NCBI RefSeq assembly: GCF_902499555.1
Contig: NZ_CABVMM010000008.1
Coordinates: 1-64,000, forward strand
DNA: 64,000 nucleotides
Direction of reading: 5' to 3'
Origin: Mesonia oceanica
GTDB lineage: Bacteria > Bacteroidota > Bacteroidia > Flavobacteriales > Flavobacteriaceae
The notes below the pieces were generated by a model. That model worked only from the letters and a program-made list of their open reading frames with translations, ran no database searches and was not told where the DNA came from. A program made the position numbers and the translations under genes. Positions 25,587-34,326 of this stretch are shown piece after piece. How positions within the stretch are numbered: position 1 is the first letter of the stretch; each line of letters begins with the position of its first letter.

Positions 25587-26483
25587 ATGGCACACCATCA
25601 TTCACACGGTTCACAGAACTACGGAAAAGCCTTTGGGATAGGCATAGCCTTAAACACTATTTATGTAGCAGTCGAACTCTACTACGGATTTGTGGCAAAT
25701 TCTTCCGCGCTCTTGGCGGATGCGGGCCACAACGCGAGCGATGTTTTCAGCCTTATACTGGCGTGGGCGGCCATTAAAATAGCCACAAAAAGGCCTTCAA
25801 AACGATATACTTATGGCTTACGAAAAACGACCATTCTAGCCTCGATGATCAATGGCGTCATCATTATTGCCGCGGCCGGATTGATTGCGTGGGACGCCAT
25901 CCAAAAATTTCAGGATCCGGCAGAGATTTCAGGCAATCTCGTAATGATTGTTGCGGCCATTGGCCTAGTAGTAAACACCGGTACCGCTTTCCTATTTTGG
26001 AAAGGTTCAAAAGGCGATCTGAACATACGCGGGGCATTTTTACATATGGCTGCCGATGCCGGGGTAACCTTAGGAGTGCTGCTTGGCGGTCTGGCCATTA
26101 AATACACGGGCTTAACGTGGATAGACCCTGCGCTTAGTTTGGTCATTGTTCTGGTTATTTTATACAGTGCCTGGGGACTTCTTAGGGATTCCATAAAAAT
26201 AGCCATCGATGCAGTTCCCAAAAACATCGACATTGATGAAGTGGAAAAGTTCTTAATGGATATAGAAGGGGTCGAAGAAGTACACGATCTGCATATCTGG
26301 GCTATGAGTACCAGGGAAACGGCACTTTCTACCCATCTGGTCGTTCCCGATGGGCACGAGGATCAGTTTATCTATGATATCCGGGAACAATTGCACGAAA
26401 AATATGAAATAACACATACCACCCTGCAAATCGAAAAAGAATTTGGGGACAAAGAATATAAACCCTATCAAGGTCTGGAATAA
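25587..26483 (+). CDS. czcD: CDF-family cation exporter (CzcD-like)
   Basis: A 298-residue cation diffusion facilitator. It has a short His-rich N-terminus (AHHHSHGSQ), six membrane helices with the zinc-site pattern LADAGHNASD in TM2 and HMAADAG in TM5, and a C-terminal cytoplasmic ferredoxin-like domain (EGVEEVHDLHIWAMS). It exports Zn, Co or Cd from cytoplasm to periplasm in exchange for protons, complementing the RND pump. It overlaps the long form of the following ATPase frame, but the preferred ATPase start lies 10 bp after its stop. Confidence 0.95.
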   Translation: MAHHHSHGSQNYGKAFGIGIALNTIYVAVELYYGFVANSSALLADAGHNASDVFSLILAWAAIKIATKRPSKRYTYGLRKTTILASMINGVIIIAAAGLIAWDAIQKFQDPAEISGNLVMIVAAIGLVVNTGTAFLFWKGSKGDLNIRGAFLHMAADAGVTLGVLLGGLAIKYTGLTWIDPALSLVIVLVILYSAWGLLRDSIKIAIDAVPKNIDIDEVEKFLMDIEGVEEVHDLHIWAMSTRETALSTHLVVPDGHEDQFIYDIREQLHEKYEITHTTLQIEKEFGDKEYKPYQGLE

Positions 26484-26493
26484 TAAAATCAAG

Positions 26494-28458
26494 ATGAAGA
26501 AAAAACAAAATCTTAGGGATATCGATACTCGGAAACATTCTGGCGAACACAGCCACGATGATGGCCATAACCACAGTAGTACGGAAAAGGTATCAAAATT
26601 TAGAACTTACCTCCCCGCTATTTTCAGCTTTGTAATGCTGATTGCAGGTATTGCCGTTGATTTTTTCGATGCCTTCCCATTTTTCAAGGGTTGGGTTCGA
26701 ATAATTTGGTACGTTTTAGCCTATATTCCTGTTGGGTTTCCCGTTATTATTGAAGGCTGGAAAAGTATAAAAAACGGCGATTATTTTACCGAATTCCTAT
26801 TAATGTCCATCGCCACATTAGGGGCATTTGCCATAGGCGAATATCCCGAGGGCGTGGCCGTGATGCTTTTTTACGCTGTCGGCGAACTTTTCCAAAGTGC
26901 TGCGGTTAAAAAAGCGAAGGGTAATATAAAGGCTCTTTTGGATGTGCGTCCCAATGAAGCTTTGGTATATCGAAAAAACGATTTTGGTTCCGTCAACCCC
27001 GAAACGGTCAAGGTCGGCGAAAAAATTCAGGTACGTGTGGGCGAGAAAATCCCTTTGGATGGTAAATTGTTGTCCGAAGAAGCTTCGCTCAATACTGCTG
27101 CCATAACCGGCGAAAGCAAACCCGATACCATTACAAAAGGAGATAAGGTTTTTGCCGGAAGCATCAACCTCGATGGCGTTATTGAAATCGAGACCACCAA
27201 GGAATTCAAGGACAGTTCCATTGCCCGTATCCTTGATCTGGTACAGAACGCTACTGCCCGTAAATCAAAAACGGAACTGTTCATCAGAAAGTTTGCGAGG
27301 GTGTACACCCCCATCGTGGTATTCCTTGCAATTGGACTGACATTTTTACCCTATCTATTTGTCGGTAATTACATCTTTGAAGATTGGTTGTACCGTGCCT
27401 TGATTTTCCTTGTTATTTCTTGTCCCTGCGCCCTGGTCGTTTCAATTCCATTGGGCTATTTCGGTGGCCTTGGTGCCGCATCCCGAAATGGAATATTGTT
27501 CAAGGGAGCATCTTTCCTTGATGCGATGACTAAAGTAAACACGGTGGTAATGGATAAGACCGGAACGGTTACTAAGGGCGTGTTTAAAATCAAGGATGTT
27601 GTCAATAATGATGCTTTCCCGGAAGCGGAATTTATGAAATATCTGATGGCGATGGAAGAACAGTCCACCCATCCCATTGCCCAGGCGATATTGGAATATA
27701 AGGTCGAAGGTGCGGATTTTGAAGCTTCCGAAGTATCCGAGGTTGCCGGAAAAGGCTTGAAAGGCACCGTAAACGGTAAAACTGTTTTAGTGGGTAATGA
27801 GGTACTAATGACATCAAACAATATCAGTGTTCCCAAAGAAACTGAAAGCATTGTAGAATCTATTGTAATAGTTGCCATAGATGGTCAATTTGCAGGCTAC
27901 GTAACCATTGCAGATGAATTGAAGGAAGATGCCCACGAAGCAATCGAACAAATCCGTAAAGCAGGGATATCAAGAATCATAATGCTTTCTGGGGACAAGG
28001 ATTCCATTACCAAAGAGGTTGGTAGGGAAATGGGCGTGGATACTGCTATGGGTGGATTGTTGCCCGAAGATAAGCTCAACGAAGTGGAACGGCTTCAAAA
28101 AGAAACCGGCACTACGGTGGCTTTTATCGGCGATGGTATCAACGATGCCCCTGTACTGGCGACCAGCGATGTAGGTATGGCGATGGGGGGCTTAGGAAGT
28201 GATGTGGCCATTGAGACCGCAGATGTGATTATCCAGACTGACCAGCCTTCTAAAATTGCCCGGGCCATTAAGATTGGCCGATCCACAAGAAAAATCGTCT
28301 GGCAGAATATCGTTTTGGCATTTGGTGTTAAAATTGCCGTTATGGTCTTAGGTGCTTTCGGAATGGCGACTATGTGGGAGGCCGTATTTGCAGATGTCGG
28401 TGTGGCCTTTTTGGCCATTCTAAATGCGATACGTTTACAGAAAATGAATTGGAAATAG
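26494..28458 (+). CDS. Heavy-metal P1B-type ATPase (ZntA/CadA-like)
   Basis: A 654-residue metal-transporting P-type ATPase. The N-terminus is His-rich (KHSGEHSHDDGHNHSS) and lacks the usual CxxC heavy-metal domain. The SCPCAL motif in the membrane core and DKTGT phosphorylation site are present, as are the STHP nucleotide-binding motif and GDGINDAP. The CPC motif and His-rich tail fit Zn/Cd/Co export. ATG 26494 follows the CDF stop by 10 bp; an upstream start at 26443 would overlap the CDF gene. It closes the metal-resistance module. Confidence 0.95.
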   Translation: MKKKQNLRDIDTRKHSGEHSHDDGHNHSSTEKVSKFRTYLPAIFSFVMLIAGIAVDFFDAFPFFKGWVRIIWYVLAYIPVGFPVIIEGWKSIKNGDYFTEFLLMSIATLGAFAIGEYPEGVAVMLFYAVGELFQSAAVKKAKGNIKALLDVRPNEALVYRKNDFGSVNPETVKVGEKIQVRVGEKIPLDGKLLSEEASLNTAAITGESKPDTITKGDKVFAGSINLDGVIEIETTKEFKDSSIARILDLVQNATARKSKTELFIRKFARVYTPIVVFLAIGLTFLPYLFVGNYIFEDWLYRALIFLVISCPCALVVSIPLGYFGGLGAASRNGILFKGASFLDAMTKVNTVVMDKTGTVTKGVFKIKDVVNNDAFPEAEFMKYLMAMEEQSTHPIAQAILEYKVEGADFEASEVSEVAGKGLKGTVNGKTVLVGNEVLMTSNNISVPKETESIVESIVIVAIDGQFAGYVTIADELKEDAHEAIEQIRKAGISRIIMLSGDKDSITKEVGREMGVDTAMGGLLPEDKLNEVERLQKETGTTVAFIGDGINDAPVLATSDVGMAMGGLGSDVAIETADVIIQTDQPSKIARAIKIGRSTRKIVWQNIVLAFGVKIAVMVLGAFGMATMWEAVFADVGVAFLAILNAIRLQKMNWK

Positions 28459-28467
28459 TATAGCAGG

Positions 28468-28635
28468 ATGTCTCAAAGTAGAAGAAATAGAAGGAAGAAA
28501 AAAGTTCAAAAACCAGCTAAGAACAAAATCTCAAAAAAAGATAAAACAAAAGGCATTATTGCCCTTGTTCTCTTAGTTATTGCTGCCTTTCTGCTCTATT
28601 TTTTTGTGCTGAAAGGGAATATTCAAAAGCATTGA
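28468..28635 (+). CDS. Small basic membrane peptide after the P-type ATPase
   Basis: A 55-residue frame starting 9 bp after the ATPase stop: a strongly basic N-terminal half (SQSRRNRRKKKVQKPAKNK) and a single membrane helix (GIIALVLLVIAAFLLYFFVL). The spacing suggests co-translation with the ATPase, perhaps as a small accessory subunit. No family is recognised. Confidence 0.6.
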   Translation: MSQSRRNRRKKKVQKPAKNKISKKDKTKGIIALVLLVIAAFLLYFFVLKGNIQKH

Positions 28636-29037
28636 GCAAACCAAGGGTTTCAAATTAAAAAAGTTTATAAAATCAAACACATTCTAATATCAGGCGATAC
28701 AATTTAGGGATTGTATTATGAAAAACCAAAAAAATAATTAATGGTAACCGTCTCGACGAAGGATTATTGAATTTGCAGGTGATACCCTTATCACGAAGAA
28801 TTTTGTAATTAATATTTCTTATTTAAATTAAAGATTTATAGCAAAAGCTTTTGTGTTTTAAATCTAATGTTGAGAATTATATTGCAATGATTAGAAAAAA
28901 TCATTGCAGTAAATTGATTTAAAATTTAGATCAAAGCAAATTCAACACTAAGATGAAAAATTTAAAATCATTAAAATAGATAATTTTTGTATATAAAAAA
29001 TTCAGGATGAAAGCATAAAATGACAAATATTTGGAAT
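28636..29037. other. AT-rich non-coding stretch at the end of the metal module
   Basis: No gene is seen. TGCAATGATT (28883-28892) and AATCATTGCA (28899-28908) form a perfect 10-bp hairpin. The stretch ends where integrase-like sequence begins. Confidence 0.4.
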
Positions 29038-29107
29038 ACTTTGAATTATTAAGCTAATTTTATTCACCGAGATGCGGATGATGCACTTGATGAAGTTATT
29101 AATTTTT
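29038..29107 (+). pseudogene. Relic of an integrase 3' end
   Basis: About 70 bp align without gaps to the 3' end of the integrase at 17781-17850, with roughly 10 mismatches. Translation gives LNY, a stop in place of Gln, then ANFIHRDADDALDEVINF. The active Tyr codon is inside the match, but nothing upstream is integrase-like. It is a remnant of a related, not identical, integrase, and lies exactly between the metal module and the next cargo module. Confidence 0.75.
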
Positions 29108-29113
29108 TAAACA

Positions 29114-29148
29114 CTTTAAAATCTCTTTAGAATTTTACTTTATTTTTA
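29114..29148 (+). promoter_or_regulatory. Regulon promoter 1 (before response regulator)
   Basis: Two tandem 11-bp boxes: CTTTAAAATCT (29114) and CTTTAGAATTT (29125). TATTTTTA, a -7-like box, begins at 29141, exactly 16 bases after the start of the last box. The start codon is at 29165, so this would give autoregulation of the two-component system. Confidence 0.7.
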
Positions 29149-29164
29149 TTTATAATTTTAAAAT

Positions 29165-29839
29165 ATGAAGTATCTAATTGCAGAGGACGAAAAAGATCTA
29201 CAATTTTCCATTGCTAAATATTTAAACAGTGATGCCAATATTTGTGAAACTGCTTCCGATTATTTGGAAGCTTCTGAAAAGTTGGAGCTCTATGAGTATG
29301 ATTTAGTGGTACTTGATATTAATTTAGTTACTGGAAGTGGCCTTGATTTACTTAAAAGATTAAAAAAGCAGAAGCGAAAATGCGGGGTAATTATTATATC
29401 AGCAAATAATTCATTAGATAATAAACTGGAAGGACTGGATTTAGGGGCGGATGATTATATTACAAAACCTTTTCATTTGGCGGAACTCAATTCTCGGATT
29501 AAGGCGGTATTGCGTCGAGGGCAATTTGGGGGAGATGATTCAATCACTTTTCAAGAGATTCGTTTAGATACACTAGCTCGTAGTGCTTATGTCAACGATA
29601 AGCCTATTTCGCTCACGCGCAAAGAATATGATCTCTTATTATTTTTTATTACTAATCAGGGGCGCGTTCTCTCTAAGGCTATTATAGCAGAACATCTATG
29701 GGGTGATGATAGTGACTTACTTGATAATTTTGATTTCATTTATGTTCATATCAATAATTTACGAAAGAAATTAACAAAGGAAGGTGCCAAGTATATCCAA
29801 ACTGCTTATGGTAGCGGTTATAAATTTATAGCAGATTAA
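29165..29839 (+). CDS. OmpR-family response regulator
   Basis: A 224-residue regulator. The receiver domain (1-120) has the acidic pocket (EDEKD), phosphoacceptor Asp in VVLDINL (near residue 51) and the conserved TKPF Lys near 101. A winged-helix DNA-binding domain follows (125-224, with LTRKEYDLLLFF, YVHINNLRKKL and YGSGYKF). OmpR-type proteins bind 11-bp-spaced direct repeats, which are found before six promoters in this region, including its own. Its kinase partner follows directly. By target genes it is an analogue of PmrA. Confidence 0.95.
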   Translation: MKYLIAEDEKDLQFSIAKYLNSDANICETASDYLEASEKLELYEYDLVVLDINLVTGSGLDLLKRLKKQKRKCGVIIISANNSLDNKLEGLDLGADDYITKPFHLAELNSRIKAVLRRGQFGGDDSITFQEIRLDTLARSAYVNDKPISLTRKEYDLLLFFITNQGRVLSKAIIAEHLWGDDSDLLDNFDFIYVHINNLRKKLTKEGAKYIQTAYGSGYKFIAD

Positions 29840-29912
29840 TTCACCAGTAGAAAATAAAATCCCACTTTTAAGAAAAGCGTCGAAAACTTTTCTAATCTCT
29901 AGTACGATCATA

Positions 29913-31130
29913 ATGATGATTTCTGGGGCAGCACTCTATTTCTACACAAAAATATTGTTGGAAAAAGAAATAGAGGAGGAGCTTTATTCCAATAAGGCTC
30001 GAATTGAACGTATTCTTGCTAAAGAGGGAGAATTTATTGATTTTGAATCTATATTACAGGTAAAGAAAGTCCAACATCAAGAAGCAGAACAACTTCAAGA
30101 TACCTTAATTTACGATCCATCCCAGAATGAAATTGAACTTTTTCGTCAACTATCAGGGACTAAAATAATTAATGGTACGAATTACAAAATTATTGTTCGT
30201 GCAATGATTATTGAATCAGAAGATATTTTATATGCTATTGTATTTACATTTTTCACTATCATATTTCTAGCATTTATTTTCCTTTTCTATTTAAATAAAT
30301 CTCGTAATGAAAAACTTTGGAAACCTTTCTTTACCAATCTCACAAAACTTAAAAATTTTTCCGTTCGATCTGACAAACCACTTCAATTGGTAGATTCTGA
30401 AGTCTTGGAATTTCACGAACTTCATAAAGAATTGAAGATTTTAACCTCTAAAATTCAAACAGATTATAAAAATTTAAAGCAATTTACTGAAGACGTTTCT
30501 CACGAAATGCAGACTCCATTAGCTATTATGCAGGCTAAGATAGATACTGTTATCAATGATGGAGAAATTAATGAAACACAATTCCAACAATTTTCTTCTT
30601 TACAGTCTGATATTTCACGTTTAAAACAACTTAATAAAAAACTTATTCTCTTAGCTAAGATTGAAAATGATCAGTTTACGACCAATGAAGTGATATCCAT
30701 CAATAAGCTGATTAATGATACTGTCTTAAACTTCAAAGAACTTTTCTCTATTGATTTCCTGATTGAAGAAAATGCTACGATAAATGTAAAAATGGATCTT
30801 TCATTGGCTACGGTACTTTGCAATAATTTATTATCAAATGCAGTAAAGCATAATTTCAATAACCAAAGTATAGATATAAAAATCTTTGATAGAAAGCTTC
30901 AGGTAATCAATGCTGGAGAGGAAATGTTGTCTCGACCAGACCAGGTTTTTGAGCGATTTTATAAAGAAAGCAGACAAAAAGAATCAACAGGGTTAGGGCT
31001 TTCAATAGTAAAGAAAATTTGCGACTATTATCATTTTGTACCTACCTATTCTTTTGAAACCGTACATCATTCAAAAAAAACCAGGGGTAGACATATCTTC
31101 CAGATAGACTTTTCCGATTATAAAGATTAA
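29913..31130 (+). CDS. Sensor histidine kinase, partner of the OmpR-type regulator
   Basis: A 405-residue kinase with an N-terminal membrane helix, a short periplasmic sensor loop (about residues 25-105), a second helix (AIVFTFFTIIFLAFIFLFYL), and a DHp domain with FTEDVSHEMQTPLAIM (His phosphosite). The ATPase domain has LCNNLLSNAVKHNF and TGLGLSIVKK. The true start is doubtful: the frame is open upstream to 29832 and encodes KIPLLRKASKTFLISSTII, which completes the first helix, but contains no ATG, GTG or TTG. An ATT at 29835 overlapping the regulator's stop is possible. ATG 29913 is the conservative start. Confidence 0.9.
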   Translation: MMISGAALYFYTKILLEKEIEEELYSNKARIERILAKEGEFIDFESILQVKKVQHQEAEQLQDTLIYDPSQNEIELFRQLSGTKIINGTNYKIIVRAMIIESEDILYAIVFTFFTIIFLAFIFLFYLNKSRNEKLWKPFFTNLTKLKNFSVRSDKPLQLVDSEVLEFHELHKELKILTSKIQTDYKNLKQFTEDVSHEMQTPLAIMQAKIDTVINDGEINETQFQQFSSLQSDISRLKQLNKKLILLAKIENDQFTTNEVISINKLINDTVLNFKELFSIDFLIEENATINVKMDLSLATVLCNNLLSNAVKHNFNNQSIDIKIFDRKLQVINAGEEMLSRPDQVFERFYKESRQKESTGLGLSIVKKICDYYHFVPTYSFETVHHSKKTRGRHIFQIDFSDYKD

Positions 31131-31146
31131 AATCACTACGAAATTA

Positions 31147-31181
31147 CTTTAAAGTTTCTTTAGAAAGCTTCATTAGTTTTA
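31147..31181 (+). promoter_or_regulatory. Regulon promoter 2 (before TonB-dependent receptor)
   Basis: Boxes CTTTAAAGTTT (31147) and CTTTAGAAAGC (31158), 11 bp apart. TAGTTTTA begins at 31174, 16 bases after the last box start. The coding start is at 31195. Confidence 0.7.
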
Positions 31182-31194
31182 TAAAAACTTAATA

Positions 31195-33624
31195 ATGAAC
31201 CTATCTAAAAACAAGCTTATACATTTTTTATTTCTTGTCTTTATCAGCTCATTTGCAGATGCTCAGGAGAAAATAACTATTACCGGACAAGTTGTAAACA
31301 GAGAAGCACAGCAACCCTTAGCATTTGTATCGATTACTGTAAATGATTCAGAAAGTCATAAAACTATTACGGGAACCATTACAGATGAAGCCGGATTTTT
31401 TACTATTTCTGAATTACCCATAGGAAATTATGAGGTTGAAGTATCATTTATGGGCTTTCAAACCTATTCCAAGCAAATAATCGCCGGTGGACTAAATCCT
31501 ATTTTTGATTTAGGAAAGATTCAATTGTCAGAAACAACAGAATCCCTACAGGAAGTGATGATTACCGCAGAGCGAGCTACGGTAAATTCTGGACTTGATA
31601 AAAAATCTTTTAGCCTAAATAATACTATTGCTCAGTCGGGCGGCTCTGTACTCGATGCGATGAAAACGATGCCTGGTGTAGCTTTTGACCAAGATGGAAA
31701 AGTAGTACTCCGTGGGAGTGACAAAGTGGTAGTACTTATTGATGGAAAGCAATCCAGTCTTACAGGTTTTGGTAACCAAAAAGGTTTAGCCAACATTCCA
31801 GCGGCAAACATCGAACGCATTGAAATTATCAACAATCCATCAGCTAAATATGATGCAAATGGATTTGCGGGGATTGTAAATATCATTTACAAAAAAGAAA
31901 AGGAGATAGGCTTTAATGGTGATGCCGGATTATCATTTGGTTTGGGGGCATTTTCTAAACGTAGGAAAGACACTCCTACCGATTTTGGAAGTTATTCCGT
32001 AAATCCAAAACTAATCCCAAGTCTCAATTTCAACTATAGAACCGAAAAACTTAATTATTTTCTTCAAACAGAGTTTATTATTCAAGAGGCGTTGCCTAAT
32101 AACGAATTTACAACTCGATTTTATGATGATGGTCGTACCATCCTTTCACAAGTCCCTGAAAACCGTAGACAGTTTAGAAGTATTATTACTGGTGGAGTAG
32201 ATTATGAGATGAGTGATAACGACCACATTACCTTTTCCGGGATGATAGACCGTGAGAAACATATCGATACCTCACAAGTGGCTTTTATTAATTTAAATGA
32301 CAATTTTCGTAATAGGTCGTACACTTGGCAAGAAGAGGAAGTGACCAGCGCTATTAATACTGCTGTTGTCTATAAACATAATTTTTCCAGGGCAGGTCAT
32401 TCTTTATCGGCGAATCTGCAATATACTCGTGGGCTGGAAGATGAAAGTTATTTCTTAAATGACAGTTCTATAGTTAGAGTGGGGCGGGATATGACAAATA
32501 TTAAGGCTATTGAACATACAACCAGTATAGCAACAGATTATACCCAAGCATTGAGTAATGGGCGAATAGAATTAGGAGTAAAAGGGAGATTTAGGCGATT
32601 ACCGGTAGATTATACGATTATGCGCGGAGAACAATCGATTATATATCCAAATCTAGGTGATTTTTCAAAATGGAGTGAGAACTTATATGCAGCTTATGGA
32701 AATTACCTACTTGAAAAAGAATTTTATGACCTTGAAGCAGGTTTACGATTGGAAGAAACTGAAGTTTCCTATAAACTTGATCCGGTAAATGTTTATTATA
32801 ATTCAAATGATAATTATGATTATTTTGAATTGTATCCAAGTATTCGATTCACCTATAAATTAAATGATAAAAATAAAATTTCGACTTTTTATAATCGTCG
32901 TGTGGATAGGCCTGGCGAACCAGAGTTAAGAATTTTCCCTAAATATGATGACCCTGAACTACTGAAAGTGGGGAATCCTTATCTTCGCCCACAGTTTACC
33001 CATAGTTTTGAAGTTGCTCATAGATATTCTTGGGGTGCTGGTTCATTATTTTCGGCGATATATCATCGAGAGATCAATGGTGCCTACCAACGTATTTACA
33101 GTATTGACGATAGCAATCCGGATTATAATATTGTCAATAGAATTTATCAAAACACAGGTCAAAGTACCAATACTGGTGTTGAGGTTTTGTTCAGTCAGGA
33201 TATTACCAATTATTGGAAGTTGACTTCAAGTTTCAATATCTATAGAAATCAAATAGATGCATTTCAAGGTACACTGCTCTTTCCATTTAAACGTCCATTT
33301 TTTATTGAGGAGTCTTCCGATATTGCCGGTGATTTTAAGATTACCAATACTTTCATTTTGCCTTGGAAAATGGAAGCACAAGTTACCGGTCTTTGGTATT
33401 CTGATAAAAATATACCCCAAGGAACTGAACTTTCAAGATCTTCAATTGATTTAGGAATTAAAAAATCATTATGGGGTAAAAGAGGAGAGCTTAGTTTATC
33501 CGCAACAGATTTATTCAACCGTTTTGGGATACGGCAAAAAGTAATTGGACAAGATTTTACTGCCTTATATCAAAACTATTATGAAACACAGATTGTGAGG
33601 ATAAAATTGAATTATAAATTTTAG
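31195..33624 (+). CDS. TonB-dependent outer-membrane receptor
   Basis: An 809-residue outer-membrane protein: signal peptide (residues 1-24, FLVFISSFADAQ), carboxypeptidase-like beta-sandwich (about 28-110, ITITGQVVNREAQQPLAF), plug domain (about 130-220, GGSVLDAMKTMPGV, IERIEIINNPSAKYDANGFAG) and a C-terminal 22-strand barrel ending in aromatic YYETQIVRIKLNYKF. This branch (OMP_b-brl_3 type) transports iron complexes or other compounds; the ligand is unknown. It has its own regulon promoter. Together with a PepSY-like protein it resembles pairs induced by envelope or metal stress. Confidence 0.95.
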   Translation: MNLSKNKLIHFLFLVFISSFADAQEKITITGQVVNREAQQPLAFVSITVNDSESHKTITGTITDEAGFFTISELPIGNYEVEVSFMGFQTYSKQIIAGGLNPIFDLGKIQLSETTESLQEVMITAERATVNSGLDKKSFSLNNTIAQSGGSVLDAMKTMPGVAFDQDGKVVLRGSDKVVVLIDGKQSSLTGFGNQKGLANIPAANIERIEIINNPSAKYDANGFAGIVNIIYKKEKEIGFNGDAGLSFGLGAFSKRRKDTPTDFGSYSVNPKLIPSLNFNYRTEKLNYFLQTEFIIQEALPNNEFTTRFYDDGRTILSQVPENRRQFRSIITGGVDYEMSDNDHITFSGMIDREKHIDTSQVAFINLNDNFRNRSYTWQEEEVTSAINTAVVYKHNFSRAGHSLSANLQYTRGLEDESYFLNDSSIVRVGRDMTNIKAIEHTTSIATDYTQALSNGRIELGVKGRFRRLPVDYTIMRGEQSIIYPNLGDFSKWSENLYAAYGNYLLEKEFYDLEAGLRLEETEVSYKLDPVNVYYNSNDNYDYFELYPSIRFTYKLNDKNKISTFYNRRVDRPGEPELRIFPKYDDPELLKVGNPYLRPQFTHSFEVAHRYSWGAGSLFSAIYHREINGAYQRIYSIDDSNPDYNIVNRIYQNTGQSTNTGVEVLFSQDITNYWKLTSSFNIYRNQIDAFQGTLLFPFKRPFFIEESSDIAGDFKITNTFILPWKMEAQVTGLWYSDKNIPQGTELSRSSIDLGIKKSLWGKRGELSLSATDLFNRFGIRQKVIGQDFTALYQNYYETQIVRIKLNYKF

Positions 33625-33748
33625 TACTATAAATAATCGAATGATTTGGAAAATTTAATTTATGTCTTTCATTTTTTAAAAAATTATACCTAGGGATATT
33701 TTCACAAATAATGAAATTAAAAACCATAGAAGCTTTTAAATAAATATA

Positions 33749-33793
33749 CTTAGAATTCCTTAAAGCTACCTTTAGAATCCTACTATACATTTA
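33749..33793 (+). promoter_or_regulatory. Regulon promoter 3 (before PepSY-like gene)
   Basis: Three boxes: CTTAGAATTC (33749), CTTAAAGCTAC (33759) and CTTTAGAATCC (33770). TACATTTA begins at 33786, again 16 bases after the last box start. The coding start is at 33820. Confidence 0.7.
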
Positions 33794-33819
33794 TAGTATA
33801 ACTTAAAAACGATATCATT

Positions 33820-34275
33820 ATGAAAAAAGCAATTGTAGGAATAGCATTGATCTTTACAAGTATAATCAGTATTGCATTTACTCAAAAAGATAAGGTACCA
33901 ACGGTAGTTAAAGATGCATTTTCGAAAAAATTTCCTACGGTGAAACGTGTGAATTGGCAAAAGGAGGAAGTAAATGAATGGGAAGCCGAATTTAAACTCA
34001 AAAAGAAGGAATATTCAGCAAATTTTTTGGATGATGGTACCTGGCAGGAAACTGAATATGAAGTTGATGAGAATGAAATACCGGAACATATTATATCTTC
34101 AGTTAAGGCTAGTTTTTCTGGGTACAAAATCGAGGAGTCTGAAGTTTCTGTGACCGTTCACGGAATCAATTACGAATTTGAAATAGAAAAAGGCAAGAGT
34201 GAAATGGCGATAACTATAGATTCTAATGGGAAGATCATCCATAAAGAATCAGAAGATGATGATGAGAGGGATTAA
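33820..34275 (+). CDS. Secreted PepSY-like domain protein
   Basis: A 151-residue periplasmic protein with signal peptide (residues 1-21) and two tandem PepSY-like/BLIP-type repeats: VPTVVKDAFSKKFPTVKRVNW and the second starting IPEHIISSVKASFSGYKI. It has an acidic tail (EDDDERD). Such proteins are induced by envelope stress or cationic compounds in Bacteroidota, but their biochemical function is not established. It has its own regulon promoter and is followed by a bidirectional terminator. Confidence 0.85.
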   Translation: MKKAIVGIALIFTSIISIAFTQKDKVPTVVKDAFSKKFPTVKRVNWQKEEVNEWEAEFKLKKKEYSANFLDDGTWQETEYEVDENEIPEHIISSVKASFSGYKIEESEVSVTVHGINYEFEIEKGKSEMAITIDSNGKIIHKESEDDDERD

Positions 34276-34295
34276 TCTTTATGAAAATTGAAATG

Positions 34296-34326
34296 AAATG
34301 TCCAAATAAACTATTTGGACATTTTT
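34296..34326. terminator. Bidirectional terminator
   Basis: AAATGTCCAAATA and TATTTGGACATTT form a perfect 13-bp stem with a 3-base loop. A T-run follows on the + strand. It separates the convergent PepSY-like and epimerase genes and contains the epimerase stop codon. Confidence 0.85.

Noticed and set aside
29038..29107. Exact duplication (att repeat) of the integrase end
   Set aside because: The copy differs at around ten of 70 positions and carries a stop, so it is a diverged relic of a related integrase, not a recent direct repeat.
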